Notes: generated by a model not told the origin, from the letters alone. DNA of 64,000 nt from Acidobacteria bacterium RIFCSPLOWO2_12_FULL_66_21 (GCA_001767455.1 MELC01000027.1:1-64000), one strand, 5' to 3'. Shown: positions 8,302-17,132, counted from the stretch's first letter. Program-made: numbers and translations.

Positions 8302-9973
8302 CGTTCAGCAGCGGGAGCCCTGACTCCTCGATGAACACCTTCACGTCAGGGTAGCCCATCAGCTTCAGAATGAAGTAGTTGACTGCCGCTTCGCCTGGAT
8401 CGTCGGAGAAGCAGACGAGCTCCGCGTATCTCGGTACACCCGCCTTCGTCAGGATGGTCCAGATGTCCTTCGCGGCTTTAGGAGTGCCGTCGGCGTTCAG
8501 AAGGTCGGTGTACGGCACGTGCACCACCTTGCCGTCGCGGGCTTTCGCAGTGACGTCCTTGCCCGAAGCGATAAAGACCTTCGGATAGATGCCGTGCGTG
8601 CTCTTCGGGTCCGCGATGATCACGTCCTTGCGGACGTGTCCGGAGTAGGCCGCCGCGGGTATGGATACGTCACGCGGACCTTTCTGCGGGCCCACAACGG
8701 TCGGCTCCTTGGTCACGCTGAAACCACGTTGCGTCCACTTGTCCATGGAGTCCAGGAAGACGGATGCCTTCTTCTGCCCGAGTCGCTCCAGCATGACGAA
8801 CGCCAGCGCCGCGTCCTTCGTCAGCCCGGCGCCTGAAACCACAACCGCCTCGTGAGACGCATCGACGCCGGCCGGACCGAGGATGGCCGCGAGCTTCTCG
8901 GGGCTGCTGACATTGCGCTTGAAGACATCCGCCGGGATGTTGAGCGCAAACGGCACATGGCCCTGGTTGAATGCGTCGGCCGATCGCACGTCCACGATGC
9001 TGACGCGCGCGCCTCCGAACATCCTGATGATCTGGCCGCCCCAGAACTGCAGCCACGGTGTGTCCCGCGTCAGGAAGGGGGCGTCGTACGTCCAATACGG
9101 GAGGCCTCTTTCATCGGACAGCCATCCCATCTCCGATTCCGAGTACAGCTTGACCTTGGGGTAGTTCGCCAGGAACTTGAGAGCGAAGAACGGCCCACTG
9201 GCGGCCACTCCGCCCCCGCAGTAGGTGTAGATCTGCTGTTCGGGCCTGACGCCGAGATAGGCCAGCATCCTCTTTATGTCGTCGGGAGATTTGAAGGTCT
9301 TGTCGGCATTGAAGAAATCAGCGCTCGAGGCGAGGACCGCGTTGGGGATATGCCCGGCCTTCTCGAACGGTGCGACCTGTCCAAAGTGCCAGTCGGCCCC
9401 GAGCGCCTCCAGCAGCACGTTGTTGGCCGGATCGCCGGACGCGGTCAGGAATTCCGGCAGCCTGACTCTCACGTCCTCATTGACGCGCGTGATTGTGAAC
9501 GAGCCTCTCTTCGAAACGGGTGTCACGTCTTTCGTGACCGGCAATCCCGCCTCCTCCCACTTGGAAAGCCCGCCGTCGACGATGAGGAGATCCTTCGCGG
9601 GGAAGCCGAAATAGTAGAGGGAGTAGAACAGCCTGGTCGCCAGAAAGGTGCCGCCCTGATCGTAGATGACGATCTTCTTCCCGGGGCTGACGCCCCACGA
9701 CTGGTACAGCCGCTCCATATCGGCGACGGGCATTTCCTTCAGACCATACCAGGCCATCAGATCGACGCTGACGGCGCCGGGCACATGCTTGGCCGCGTAA
9801 ATCTGAGCGGGTGACCCATCGAGGATCACGACATCCGCGTTGCGCAGGTTCTTCTCGAGCCACTTGACAGTGACAAGGTTGCCGTTGATTCCCTCTGCTG
9901 CCCTCACGGGCTGCGGCAGGAGCAGGCAGCCTGCGATGAAACAAAGAAACAGTCGAGCGCTGGTTGAGTTCAT
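8270..9973 (-). CDS. Secreted four-domain rhodanese (sulfurtransferase)
   Basis: A signal peptide (LFLCFIAGCLLLPQPVRA) precedes four rhodanese-like domains in 567 residues. Domain 1 (about 30-160) has DQGG where the active-site Cys loop should be. Domain 2 (about 165-300) has YTYCGGGVAAS with the catalytic Cys. Domain 3 (about 310-420) has VVSGAGLTKD, without Cys. Domain 4 (about 430-560) has LVCFSDDPGEAA with a Cys. This inactive-active-inactive-active order looks like a tandem duplication of a thiosulfate-sulfurtransferase-type pair. Persulfide transfer in the periplasm is inferred. The 3' end overlaps the convergent M56 gene by 32 bp. Confidence 0.88.
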   Translation of the reverse strand: MNSTSARLFLCFIAGCLLLPQPVRAAEGINGNLVTVKWLEKNLRNADVVILDGSPAQIYAAKHVPGAVSVDLMAWYGLKEMPVADMERLYQSWGVSPGKKIVIYDQGGTFLATRLFYSLYYFGFPAKDLLIVDGGLSKWEEAGLPVTKDVTPVSKRGSFTITRVNEDVRVRLPEFLTASGDPANNVLLEALGADWHFGQVAPFEKAGHIPNAVLASSADFFNADKTFKSPDDIKRMLAYLGVRPEQQIYTYCGGGVAASGPFFALKFLANYPKVKLYSESEMGWLSDERGLPYWTYDAPFLTRDTPWLQFWGGQIIRMFGGARVSIVDVRSADAFNQGHVPFALNIPADVFKRNVSSPEKLAAILGPAGVDASHEAVVVSGAGLTKDAALAFVMLERLGQKKASVFLDSMDKWTQRGFSVTKEPTVVGPQKGPRDVSIPAAAYSGHVRKDVIIADPKSTHGIYPKVFIASGKDVTAKARDGKVVHVPYTDLLNADGTPKAAKDIWTILTKAGVPRYAELVCFSDDPGEAAVNYFILKLMGYPDVKVFIEESGLPLLNAISFLLRRDS

Positions 9974-10027
9974 GTCGTCACTCCAATTCGTCGCGGCACA
10001 ACAACGCGGTTGCGATGAGGTCGGCTG

Positions 10028-10213
10028 CTACTCCAGGCGAAGAGCGTTCACCGCACTGATCCGCGAGGCATTCCTCGCGGGAACATAGCAGGCGACGAGC
10101 GCGATAGTGATGAGAAACGCCGTCGCGCCGGCGATGACGGGGCCGTTGTCGAACTGCATGCCCGGCCAGGCCGTCCCGAGGAGTCGCGCAATACCGACAG
10201 CACCAAGCATCGG
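10028..10213 (-). pseudogene. C-terminal fragment of an ADOP permease
   Basis: From about 10210 to the stop at 10028 the minus strand encodes MLGAVGIARLLGTAWPGM, two hydrophobic stretches, and the ADOP end VPARNASRISAVNALRLE. About 90 percent of a normal 850-residue ADOP gene is missing. A copy of the PadR promoter/operator lies directly upstream (10224-10267), so an internal deletion of an old PadR-ADOP cassette is the simplest explanation. Confidence 0.72.
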
Positions 10214-10223
10214 ATGTCGCGGT

Positions 10224-10267
10224 AGACAATCTACGGCCTTAGACGTAGACTGTCTACTGCTTGTTCC
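10224..10267 (-). promoter_or_regulatory. Orphan copy of the PadR promoter/operator
   Basis: These 44 bp match 13288-13331 at about 37 of 44 positions in the same orientation. On the plus strand they end with the palindrome GTAGACTGTCTAC (10245-10257). A second, GTAGACAATCTAC (10222-10234), overlaps the left edge, with centres 23 bp apart. It is inferred to be the former control region of a deleted PadR gene, now in front of an ADOP fragment. Confidence 0.6.
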
Positions 10268-10284
10268 AGGGATTTGGACGGGGG

Positions 10285-12915
10285 CTATTCCGACCGGAGG
10301 GCCTGGACCACGTCCACGCGGGACGCGCGCGCGGCTGGCAGCAAGGAGGCGACAACGGCGGCGGTGATGAGCACGGCCGCCGCGCCCATCACTGGCAGGG
10401 CGCCCGGCAGCTCGACCTGCGGAACGACCATCGCCGACGCGCGCGCGAGCGCGTACCCGCCGGCCGCGCCCGCCGCGATCCCGATCGCGGCAATCAAGAC
10501 GCCCTCCCCGAGCACGCGGGCCAGCAGTTGCCTCGGTGCGGACCCGACGGCCAGGCGCACGCCGAACTCGCGCGTGCGCGCGCTCACCGAGAACGCCAGC
10601 ACGCCCGCCACACCCACGACGGCGATCAGCAGCGCGATGCCCGCGAATCCGGAGAACACGAAGGCGTTCAGGCGCTCGGGCGACAGGACCTCCGCGCGCA
10701 CGTCCTCGAGCGTCGCCGCGCGCTCGACCGGCTGGTCCGCGGAAATCTCGCGGATGACGCGCTTCACCGCCGGCACGAGCGCGTACGGATCGCCTGCCGC
10801 GTGCACGAAGAGCCGGCCGGCATGCCCGATCTGCCGGACCGGCATGTAGATCGTCATCGCCGATCCGCGGATCACGTTCTCGTCGTCCACGTCCGCGACC
10901 ACACCGATGATCCGGCGGAGCACGCGGTTGCCGAAGTAGGGATCGGTCCACCACATGTGGCGGTTCACCGCCTCGCCGTTCGGGAACAGACGCCGCGCGA
11001 CGCTCTCGCTGACGATCGAGACGGGCTCGCAGCCCTCACGGTCCGCGTCGATGAAGTCGCGGCCGGCGAGGAGCGGGACACCGAGCACGGCGAAAAAGTT
11101 CGGCGCGACAATCCGCAGCCGCGCGCGCGGATCCTCTTCGCCGTCGGCGGGCGTGTACCCCTCCACGGCGAACGGGACGCCGGGACCGAAGCGGCCGGCG
11201 TCGCGCCAGGGCACGAAGCTCCCGACCGCAACGCCCCGGACGCCGGGCAGGCCGCTGATGCGCCGCGTCGCCTCCTGGTAGAAGTCGATCTCCTTCTGGC
11301 CGGCAACGCCCGTCGCCGGACCCGGAATGTCGAACACCAGCACCTGCCGCATGTCGTAGCCGGTGTTCGCCGTCTGCAGGGCGACGAGCGTCGAGAGGAG
11401 CATGCCCGCCCCGGCGAGCAGGACGAACGAGAGCGCAATCTGCGTCGTCGCGAACACCCGGAGACGCCGGTTGGTGCCCGGCGTGATCCGGAGGCTGCCG
11501 CTCGTCAGGCCCAGTCCGGTGGGGGCGCGCGGGGACGGCAGGCGCGGGACAAATGCCAGCAGGATCGCCGCGGCCATCGCCAGTCCGGCGCCGACCCACA
11601 GCACGCTGGCGTCGACGTGGACCTCGAGCGCGCGGACGGAGAATCGGGCCGCGTAGCGGGCCACCACCATGACGGACGGCCGCGCCAGCAGCACGCCCAG
11701 CACCGCACCCCCGCAGCAGAGCACCAGACTTTCGGCCAGCAGCGTACGCCGGAGCGCGCCGGGGCCGGCGCCGAGGGCGGCGCGCACCGCCAGCTCGCCT
11801 TCGCGGCGCACCGACCGGGCGAGAATCAGGTTCGCGACGTTCGAGCACGCGATGACGAATACGACCGCGGCGGCACCGAGGAGCAGGAGCAAAATCGTCC
11901 GCGCGGGCGACGCGATCTGATCGCGCAGCCTCCGGACGGTCAGCCGGACGGCGGCCTTTGGCGAGTACGCCTCGGGATGCTCATGCACGATGGCGGCGTG
12001 CGCCGCGGCCAGCTCGGCGCGCGCCTGTTCGATCGACACGCCTGGTTTCAGCCGGCCGAAGAGCTCCGTCATCCGGTGGGTGCGGCTCGTGACCATCGTC
12101 GCGCCGAGGTGATGCGGGCTGGTCACCACGTTCGCGATGATCTCGGTGTCGGCCGGGTACGGCACCGACGGCTCGAGGACCCCGACGACGGTCGCGGTAC
12201 GTGGACCGAGGCGGATCGTCCTGCCGACCGCCGTCGGGTCGCTGTTGAGCGACGTCGTCCAGAACCTGTGCGTGAGCACCGCCGCGCCTGCCGCCGTCGG
12301 TCCATCATCGTGCTCGTTCAACAGGCGGCCCAGCACGGGGCGGAGACCCATGACGTCGAAGAAGGAACCGCCCACGACACCCGCTTTGACGATGCGCGGT
12401 TCGCCGCCGAGGCCGATCATCGTGAAGTCGACGGTGGAGAAGTCCCCGAAGGCGCCGATCGTGGTGACGCGTGACCTGAGATCGTTGATCTCGGGCACCG
12501 AGAACGTCATGTTCGCGGCGCCGATGCCGGGCGCGGTCTGGCGGATGTAGATCAGGCGATCTTCATCGCGGTTGACGAGCGGACGCAGGAGCACGCCGCG
12601 GATCACGCTGAAGATCGCGGCGTTGGCGCCGATGCCGAGGGCGAGCGTCACCACGACGGTGGCCGCCAGCCCCTTGGCCCGCAGGAGCGAGCGCAGGCCG
12701 ATGCGCATGTCGTGGCCGAGCGCCGCGCCGGCGTCGAACCAGCGGCCGTACCACACGCGCCGCATCGAGTCGCGGATGGCCGGGACGTAGCCGAATTCCC
12801 TGAGCGCGGCCAGGCGAGCGGCCTCGGGATCCTCGCCGCGCTCGACCCGTTCCCGCACACTGAGCGCCAGGTGGCTGCGGATTTCCTCGTCGAGGTCGCG
12901 CTCGTCGGGCCGCAT
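10285..12915 (-). CDS. ADOP-family ABC permease with N-terminal soluble extension
   Basis: The 876-residue permease begins with a cytoplasmic segment (MRPDERDLDEEIRSHLALSV, about 1-60) found in PadR-linked ADOP proteins. The duplicated FtsX/MacB architecture follows: a first helix with VVTLALGIGANAAIFSVI near 90, a periplasmic domain to about 380, a three-helix block with FVIACSNVANLILARSVRREGELAVRAA split over 360-400, a second periplasmic domain, and final helices ending in VDVVQALRSE. The start lies 6 nt after the PadR stop, so the pair forms one operon. Substrate unknown. By analogy with PadR-controlled transporters it may export a toxic compound or lipid. Confidence 0.9.
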   Translation of the reverse strand: MRPDERDLDEEIRSHLALSVRERVERGEDPEAARLAALREFGYVPAIRDSMRRVWYGRWFDAGAALGHDMRIGLRSLLRAKGLAATVVVTLALGIGANAAIFSVIRGVLLRPLVNRDEDRLIYIRQTAPGIGAANMTFSVPEINDLRSRVTTIGAFGDFSTVDFTMIGLGGEPRIVKAGVVGGSFFDVMGLRPVLGRLLNEHDDGPTAAGAAVLTHRFWTTSLNSDPTAVGRTIRLGPRTATVVGVLEPSVPYPADTEIIANVVTSPHHLGATMVTSRTHRMTELFGRLKPGVSIEQARAELAAAHAAIVHEHPEAYSPKAAVRLTVRRLRDQIASPARTILLLLLGAAAVVFVIACSNVANLILARSVRREGELAVRAALGAGPGALRRTLLAESLVLCCGGAVLGVLLARPSVMVVARYAARFSVRALEVHVDASVLWVGAGLAMAAAILLAFVPRLPSPRAPTGLGLTSGSLRITPGTNRRLRVFATTQIALSFVLLAGAGMLLSTLVALQTANTGYDMRQVLVFDIPGPATGVAGQKEIDFYQEATRRISGLPGVRGVAVGSFVPWRDAGRFGPGVPFAVEGYTPADGEEDPRARLRIVAPNFFAVLGVPLLAGRDFIDADREGCEPVSIVSESVARRLFPNGEAVNRHMWWTDPYFGNRVLRRIIGVVADVDDENVIRGSAMTIYMPVRQIGHAGRLFVHAAGDPYALVPAVKRVIREISADQPVERAATLEDVRAEVLSPERLNAFVFSGFAGIALLIAVVGVAGVLAFSVSARTREFGVRLAVGSAPRQLLARVLGEGVLIAAIGIAAGAAGGYALARASAMVVPQVELPGALPVMGAAAVLITAAVVASLLPAARASRVDVVQALRSE

Positions 12916-12921
12916 CTCAGG

Positions 12922-13281
12922 CTACGGCTTTACGGCTGGCGCCGGGTTCATGATGCGTCCGATCGCGTCCACGAGTTGCGCCCACCGGTCCTGCTCGCGC
13001 GAGAGCTGCGCCTTTCCCGCCGCCGTCAGCCGGTAGTACTTCGCCCGCTGGTGAGCTTCGCTGACGCCCCATTCGGATTGCAGCCATCCGCGCTTCTCGA
13101 GGCGGTGCAGGGCGGGGTAGAGGGAGCCGGTTTCGACCTTGAGCAGATCGTCGGACTGCGCGCGGATGGCCTGGCCGATGCCGTGGCCGTGCTGCCGCCC
13201 CCACTGGAGGGTCCTGAGAATGAGCATGTCGAGAGTGCCCTGAAGAAGCTCCAGGCGCTGTTCGTCGGAATGTTTGGCCAT
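12922..13281 (-). CDS. PadR-family transcriptional repressor
   Basis: The 119-residue PadR regulator has a winged helix: LLQGTLDMLILRTLQ (helix 1), then LLKVETGSLYPALHRLEKRG, the signature recognition-helix region, and YYRLTAAGKAQL in the wing. The C-terminal dimerisation helix is short, as in the PadR-s1 group. It is followed after 6 nt by the ADOP permease it presumably controls. Two palindrome-like sites just upstream of its start (13288-13331) suggest autoregulation. The ligand is unknown. Confidence 0.92.
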   Translation of the reverse strand: MAKHSDEQRLELLQGTLDMLILRTLQWGRQHGHGIGQAIRAQSDDLLKVETGSLYPALHRLEKRGWLQSEWGVSEAHQRAKYYRLTAAGKAQLSREQDRWAQLVDAIGRIMNPAPAVKP

Positions 13282-13287
13282 GGTCCC

Positions 13288-13331
13288 AGACAGTGTACGG
13301 CGTTGGACGTAGGGTGTCTACGGCTTGTTCC
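13288..13331 (-). promoter_or_regulatory. Putative PadR operator/promoter
   Basis: The region immediately upstream of the padR start contains two degenerate dyads, AGACAGTGTAC and GTAGGGTGTCTAC on the plus strand. A near copy lies at 10224-10267 in front of an ADOP fragment. Conservation of both dyads while the surrounding sequence differs supports a protein-binding role. Confidence 0.58.
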
Positions 13332-13440
13332 GGTCCGGGGAGCCTGGCCAGCCGTGTACCGTGCCGGCGCAGCCAGCCGGATTCTCCCTCCGTATCGCCC
13401 GACGGCGGCCGAGCCGGGGAAATTGACGCCCTGCCCGTCG

Positions 13441-13475
13441 AGCACGTAATATAGTGCTGCACGTCATTCACGTGC
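13441..13475 (+). promoter_or_regulatory. Putative VapB operator
   Basis: Two inverted repeats lie side by side 25-60 nt before the antitoxin start. They are AGCAC-N8-GTGCT (13441-13458) and GCACGT-N5-ACGTGC (13459-13475). Ribbon-helix-helix antitoxins usually bind such dyads to autoregulate. Assignment is by position and symmetry only. Confidence 0.5.
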
Positions 13476-13499
13476 TAATGGAATCGGAAGAGAGGTCCG

Positions 13500-13733
13500 A
13501 TGAAGACGAACGTGACTCTCAAACTCGACGCCGATCTGCTCCAGGAAGTCCGCGTCCTCGCGGCCGAAGAAGGACAGTCGATAAGCGCGCTCCTGGCCGG
13601 GCGGCTCGAAGCGCTGGTGCGGGAGCGGAAGGCGTTTGACAAGGCGAGACGACGTGCGCTGGCGCGGCTGCGCACAGGTCTCGACCTCCAGTGGACGCCT
13701 CCCAAGTCGCGGGACGAGCTGCATGAGCGATAA
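13500..13733 (+). CDS. Ribbon-helix-helix antitoxin (VapB-like)
   Basis: The 77-residue protein opens with MKTNVTLKLDADLLQEVRVL, the beta-strand and first helix of a ribbon-helix-helix DNA-binding fold, then GQSISALLAGRLEALV as the second helix. The C-terminal half is basic and then tapers to a toxin-contacting tail ending KSRDELHER. Its 3' end overlaps the PIN-domain gene by 11 bp, the normal layout of a VapBC operon. It should neutralise the toxin and repress the operon through the dyads upstream. Confidence 0.85.
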   Translation: MKTNVTLKLDADLLQEVRVLAAEEGQSISALLAGRLEALVRERKAFDKARRRALARLRTGLDLQWTPPKSRDELHER

Positions 13734-14154
13734 GTACTTCGTCGACACCAACATCCTCATGTACGCGCACGACACGGCTGCCGGCGCGAAGCACGAGCGC
13801 GCCATGGCCCTTCTCGACGACCTGTGGCGCGAACGGTCGGGCGTCGTAAGTACCCAGGTTCTTCAGGAACTGTGCGTCAACCTCCGGCGGAAGGCAGGGC
13901 GCCCGGTCGATCTGAAGACCGCGCGCGAAGTCGTCGCCGACTATCTGACGTGGAATGTCGTCACGAATACCGGGCAGTCCATCGTTGAGGCGCTGGACAT
14001 CGAGGAGCGCTACCGCATCTCATTCTGGGATGCGCTGATCGTCCAGGCCGCGGACGCATCGGGTGCTGCGACCCTCTACTCGGAGGATCTGGCGGACGGC
14101 CAGACGTACCGTGGAGTGCGGGTCGTCAACCCGTTGAACGCGGACGAACGGTAG
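13723..14154 (+). CDS. PIN-domain ribonuclease toxin (VapC-like)
   Basis: The 143-residue PIN domain has the acidic active-site set: YFVDTNILMYAHD (Asp near residue 8), QELCVN (Glu near 50), RISFWDALIVQAA (Asp near 105) and YSEDLADGQ (Asp near 123). VapC-type enzymes are Mg2+-dependent RNases that cut tRNA or rRNA; the target here cannot be read from sequence. ATG 13723 is chosen because the PIN fold begins there and it overlaps the antitoxin stop. A longer in-frame start at 13636 would lie inside the antitoxin. Confidence 0.88.
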   Translation: MSDKYFVDTNILMYAHDTAAGAKHERAMALLDDLWRERSGVVSTQVLQELCVNLRRKAGRPVDLKTAREVVADYLTWNVVTNTGQSIVEALDIEERYRISFWDALIVQAADASGAATLYSEDLADGQTYRGVRVVNPLNADER

Positions 14155-14173
14155 CGATGGCTGGGATCGACGC

Positions 14174-15925
14174 TCAGCCGACGCGGATGTCGTGGGTCTT
14201 GCTGTCGCCCTCAGCGAGCCTGACCTCCGCTGAACCAGCCACAAGCGTCGTCAGGAACTCGCGATCGAAGTGCTGTCCGGGCTCCGGGCTGTCGATCGCG
14301 GCGATGCGATAGTCGCCCGGCGGGAGGCCGCGGATCTCGTAGCGGCCGTCACGCCCGGGCTGCACGAGGTGAATACGCCGCGACTGCGCCACCCAGAAAT
14401 CCCGATTGGCGGGGAAGAGGAGCACGTTCCGGTCCGTCACCGGCTCGCCGTCCTTGTTCGATACCGCGCCGGAGAGCACGGCGGTCCTCGACGCGAACGT
14501 GAGGACCCCGGTGGGTGGATCCTCGCCCGCCTTGATCTCGAGATTCATGTCCGCGGCATCGACGTCGCGAAAGACCGCAGAGGCGAGCGCCCACCCTTGA
14601 GGCAGACCGTTCACTCGCGCGCGATAGAGTCCCGGTGCCACGGGGCTGATCGTGAAAGCGCCGCGTTCGTCCGGGGTCGCGCGCGGTACGGCTGCTTCCC
14701 AGTCGGACGGTCCCATGATCGGGTAGAGCTGGACGCTCAGGCGCCGCGCGTCGGCCGGCGGCGGCAGCGTGTTGAGGTCAATGCTGCCCGTGACGGTCCG
14801 CCCGCGCTGCAGCGCGAGCGACCCGTCAACAGTGTTGCCGGATGTAACCGTGACGTTCATGGCGGCGGTGAAGTCCCCGCCACCCGCCGCACCGATCGCC
14901 TTCGTGCCCTGGGCCCGGAGCACGTACGTGCCCGGCACGAGTCCCGCAAATGAGAACCGGCCGTCCGCCCCGGGGTGACGAAACCACACCGCAAGGCCGG
15001 CGATTGGCATCAGCGGATCGACGAGCTGGACGCTCGCGAGTGCGGGCAGGCCGTCCGGCCCGGTCACCACGCCCGACACCGTTCCGGTCTTGAGCGAAAT
15101 GAGCTGGACGGCGATTCCGCCGGCATGATCGCTCAACCCGAGCGAGATACGGGCCGCCGCTGAAGGACTGGGTGTGCCGCCGAAAAACGCGGGCACGTAG
15201 CCGGCCGGCGCCGGAATCTCAGCGCCGCTCACGCCATCGCGGCGCGCCTCGTTGATCCGCGCACGTGCCTCTGCGTCTCCCGCGGCGATGATCTCCTGGC
15301 GGACCCGGATCGATTCGGCGCTCGCCGCCGCTGCGGCAACCATGTCGCGCGGCGTCGCCGCGACGAGGTAGTCGCCGGGTGGAAGGCCGCCGATCCGATA
15401 GCCGCCGAGGTCATCGCTGACGGCGTTGCCGCCAGGCCTCGCGGTCCGATAGCCGTTCTCGTAGGCGAAGCGCATCGCGGCTACGGGAACGCCAATGGCG
15501 GGATCGCCCCATTCGTCGGTGACCACGCCGCTGATGACGCCCGCGCGCGGGAGCTTCAGCGAGACCTTCTCGATCTTCTGACCCGCCGCCAGCTTCAGCG
15601 GCGCGCCAGGGACACCGGCGCCCGGGCGGCGCGCCCCCAGCGCCATCTCCAGGTAGCCGAGCTTGGATGCCGAGAGCGTGTAGTCGGCCGCGGGAAGGTC
15701 CTCGAGCACGAACCGTCCTTCCGCATCCGCGACCGTCGTCCGGGTGATGCGAGGGGAAAGGCTCGACACCTTCACTTGCGCCTTCCGGACAGGCCCGGCG
15801 AGATCGGCGCTCATGACCGTTCCGGTAATCGAGCCGGTAGCGGCCGGAGGCGCCTGCTGCGAGGCTGCGGGAGCCACCGCTGAGAGCGCGAGCGCGACGA
15901 TTAGAGAGCAGGACTGTCTTTTCAT
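14174..15925 (-). CDS. Secreted protein with carboxypeptidase-regulatory-like domains
   Basis: A signal peptide (LIVALALSAVAPAASQ) leads into 583 residues built of repeated transthyretin/CNA-B-like beta sandwiches. Examples are TGSITGTVMSADLAGPVRKA (about 30), ISGVVTDEWGDPAIGVPVAA (about 135), VSGVVTGPDGLPALASVQLV (about 285), VTGSIDLNTLPP (about 380) and LSGAVSNKDGEPVTDRNV (about 485). Each has the recurring GRF or GxYxIxGLPPGDY turn. These domains are common in acidobacterial exported proteins of unknown role, probably adhesion or matrix. No enzymatic motif was seen. It converges on the vapBC pair, whose stop is 19 nt away. Confidence 0.85.
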   Translation of the reverse strand: MKRQSCSLIVALALSAVAPAASQQAPPAATGSITGTVMSADLAGPVRKAQVKVSSLSPRITRTTVADAEGRFVLEDLPAADYTLSASKLGYLEMALGARRPGAGVPGAPLKLAAGQKIEKVSLKLPRAGVISGVVTDEWGDPAIGVPVAAMRFAYENGYRTARPGGNAVSDDLGGYRIGGLPPGDYLVAATPRDMVAAAAASAESIRVRQEIIAAGDAEARARINEARRDGVSGAEIPAPAGYVPAFFGGTPSPSAAARISLGLSDHAGGIAVQLISLKTGTVSGVVTGPDGLPALASVQLVDPLMPIAGLAVWFRHPGADGRFSFAGLVPGTYVLRAQGTKAIGAAGGGDFTAAMNVTVTSGNTVDGSLALQRGRTVTGSIDLNTLPPPADARRLSVQLYPIMGPSDWEAAVPRATPDERGAFTISPVAPGLYRARVNGLPQGWALASAVFRDVDAADMNLEIKAGEDPPTGVLTFASRTAVLSGAVSNKDGEPVTDRNVLLFPANRDFWVAQSRRIHLVQPGRDGRYEIRGLPPGDYRIAAIDSPEPGQHFDREFLTTLVAGSAEVRLAEGDSKTHDIRVG

Positions 15926-15983
15926 GGCGCTACCTCGCGCAGTTCGGACAAGGCAGAACGACTCCTGACAGTCTCGCGGCGCG

Positions 15984-16415
15984 CTACGGGAGCAGTTCGA
16001 GCGGCTGCGAGAACCGGGGGCCGACGCGGATCACGCCAAAGTCCCGCCGATCGGCCGTCAACACTCGATAGATCTTGCGTCGCTCGGCGACGGCAGCGAC
16101 CGTACCGTCGACGAGCCCGATCTCGAGATCCTTGAACCTTGCGTCGAGTTCCAGCGCGCGAACCACATCCGACGGAAGAGGCAGCTCGTACTCGTAGCGC
16201 GTCGCCGGGTCGAAGACTTCGGCGATCAGCTTGCGCATTGCGACGCGCTCGTCGCGCAAGAAGTCGTCGAGTTCAGCGAGCACCAGTGCAGGTACGACGA
16301 CGAGACTCGCCGAGGTCAGGGCCGCTTCGTAGTCCGGGAAGCTGGGTTCACCCGCCGCCCCGCGCGCGAGCGCCCGCAGAAGGCCGCCCGTGTCGGCAAC
16401 GATCGGACGAGTCAC
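15984..16415 (-). CDS. PIN-domain ribonuclease toxin (second VapC-like)
   Basis: The 143-residue PIN domain starts with GTG at 16415. It has the acidic residues of the family: IVADTGGLLRAL (Asp near 8), LVLAELDDFL (Glu near 48), LVDGTVAAVAER (Asp near 102) and LTADRRDFGVIR (Asp near 122). In the first motif T-G-G replaces the usual T-N/S. The start overlaps the antitoxin stop (GTGA, 16412-16415), so the pair is translationally coupled. RNA cleavage is inferred from the family; the target is unknown. Confidence 0.86.
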   Translation of the reverse strand: MTRPIVADTGGLLRALARGAAGEPSFPDYEAALTSASLVVVPALVLAELDDFLRDERVAMRKLIAEVFDPATRYEYELPLPSDVVRALELDARFKDLEIGLVDGTVAAVAERRKIYRVLTADRRDFGVIRVGPRFSQPLELLP

Positions 16416-16639
16416 CCTTCGAGGTCTCGGAACAGCTCAGACTCATCCCCGAGCTTCGTGTCCGTCGACCCGAAGAGCCGTGTAGAGGGCGGGCGGCGAC
16501 CCTTGTAGTACCGCGACGCGACGATCCGCAGGCCCTTCCGGACGAGGGCGGAAGCGGAGTGACCCGCCGCGCGCGCCCGCTTCAAGGCGCGAACATCCTC
16601 TTCGTCCAGGCGAACAGTGGTCGAAATCAAACGTGCCAT
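16412..16639 (-). CDS. Ribbon-helix-helix antitoxin (second VapB-like)
   Basis: The protein begins MARLISTTVRLDEEDVRALK, the strand and helix of a ribbon-helix-helix domain, followed by GHSASALVRKGLRIVASRYY. ATG 16639 is preferred over the in-frame ATG at 16654 because GGTGAG lies before it and the fold starts here. The C-terminal tail (TKLGDESELFRDLEG) is acidic and would wrap the toxin. It is unrelated in detail to the first antitoxin of this window, so the two pairs are not a recent duplication. Confidence 0.85.
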   Translation of the reverse strand: MARLISTTVRLDEEDVRALKRARAAGHSASALVRKGLRIVASRYYKGRRPPSTRLFGSTDTKLGDESELFRDLEG

Positions 16640-16687
16640 ACACTCACCATACAAGGACTTGGGGGACCGCGCAAGTTTCCGGACTAG

Positions 16688-17002
16688 ACGGACCCGACTG
16701 CCGCCTCGGCCCTCGATCAGGCGACAGCCATCTTCGAAGGCCTGCAGCAGGGCAAGATCGACCGGTCACTCTTCACGCCGAATGCGAACGCCTGTTTCTC
16801 CGAGCAGGCGGTGGCGGATTTCGCCTCCAGCCTGGGTCCGCTCGGCAAGCCGCTGGACTTCGTGCAGCAGTCGCAGAGCCTGCGCGGCGGCAGGACGCTC
16901 CGCAGCTTCAGGGTCCGCTTCGCGCAGAAGACGCTCCGGGTCTGGACGTTCACGATGCCCGACGGCAAGCTGGAGCAGTACATGGTCGCGGCGGCCGGTT
17001 AG
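16688..17002 (+). pseudogene. 3' fragment, C-terminal accessory domain (copy 1)
   Basis: An open stretch of 104 codons follows an in-frame TAG at 16685. It encodes LDQATAIFEGLQQGKIDRSL, then FASSLGPLGKPLDFVQQSQS, and ends MPDGKLEQYMVAAAG before TAG. It has no plausible start or signal sequence. The sequence looks like the small C-terminal domain that follows serine-hydrolase (beta-lactamase-like) catalytic domains in related bacteria, but that assignment is from memory of the family and is tentative. A second copy with 95 percent identity over 120 bp lies at 27981-28100. Confidence 0.6.
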
Positions 17003-17132
17003 GCGCCAGGTCGTGGCCGGATCGACCACCACCCCGCGTCGCAAGAGGTTGACAGAGGCGCGCAAGTCCTGCATTGTAGGCGCTCGCCTTCGCCGACGTC
17101 TGCGCGGCCCCCAGGCGCCACGTCTCGCAGCC

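Noticed and set aside
16617-17132. N-terminal extension of the sigma-54 activator frame back to 16617
   Set aside because: The extension is Arg/Ser-rich shadow of the pseudogene at 16688-17002 in another frame and is unlike any receiver-domain leader.
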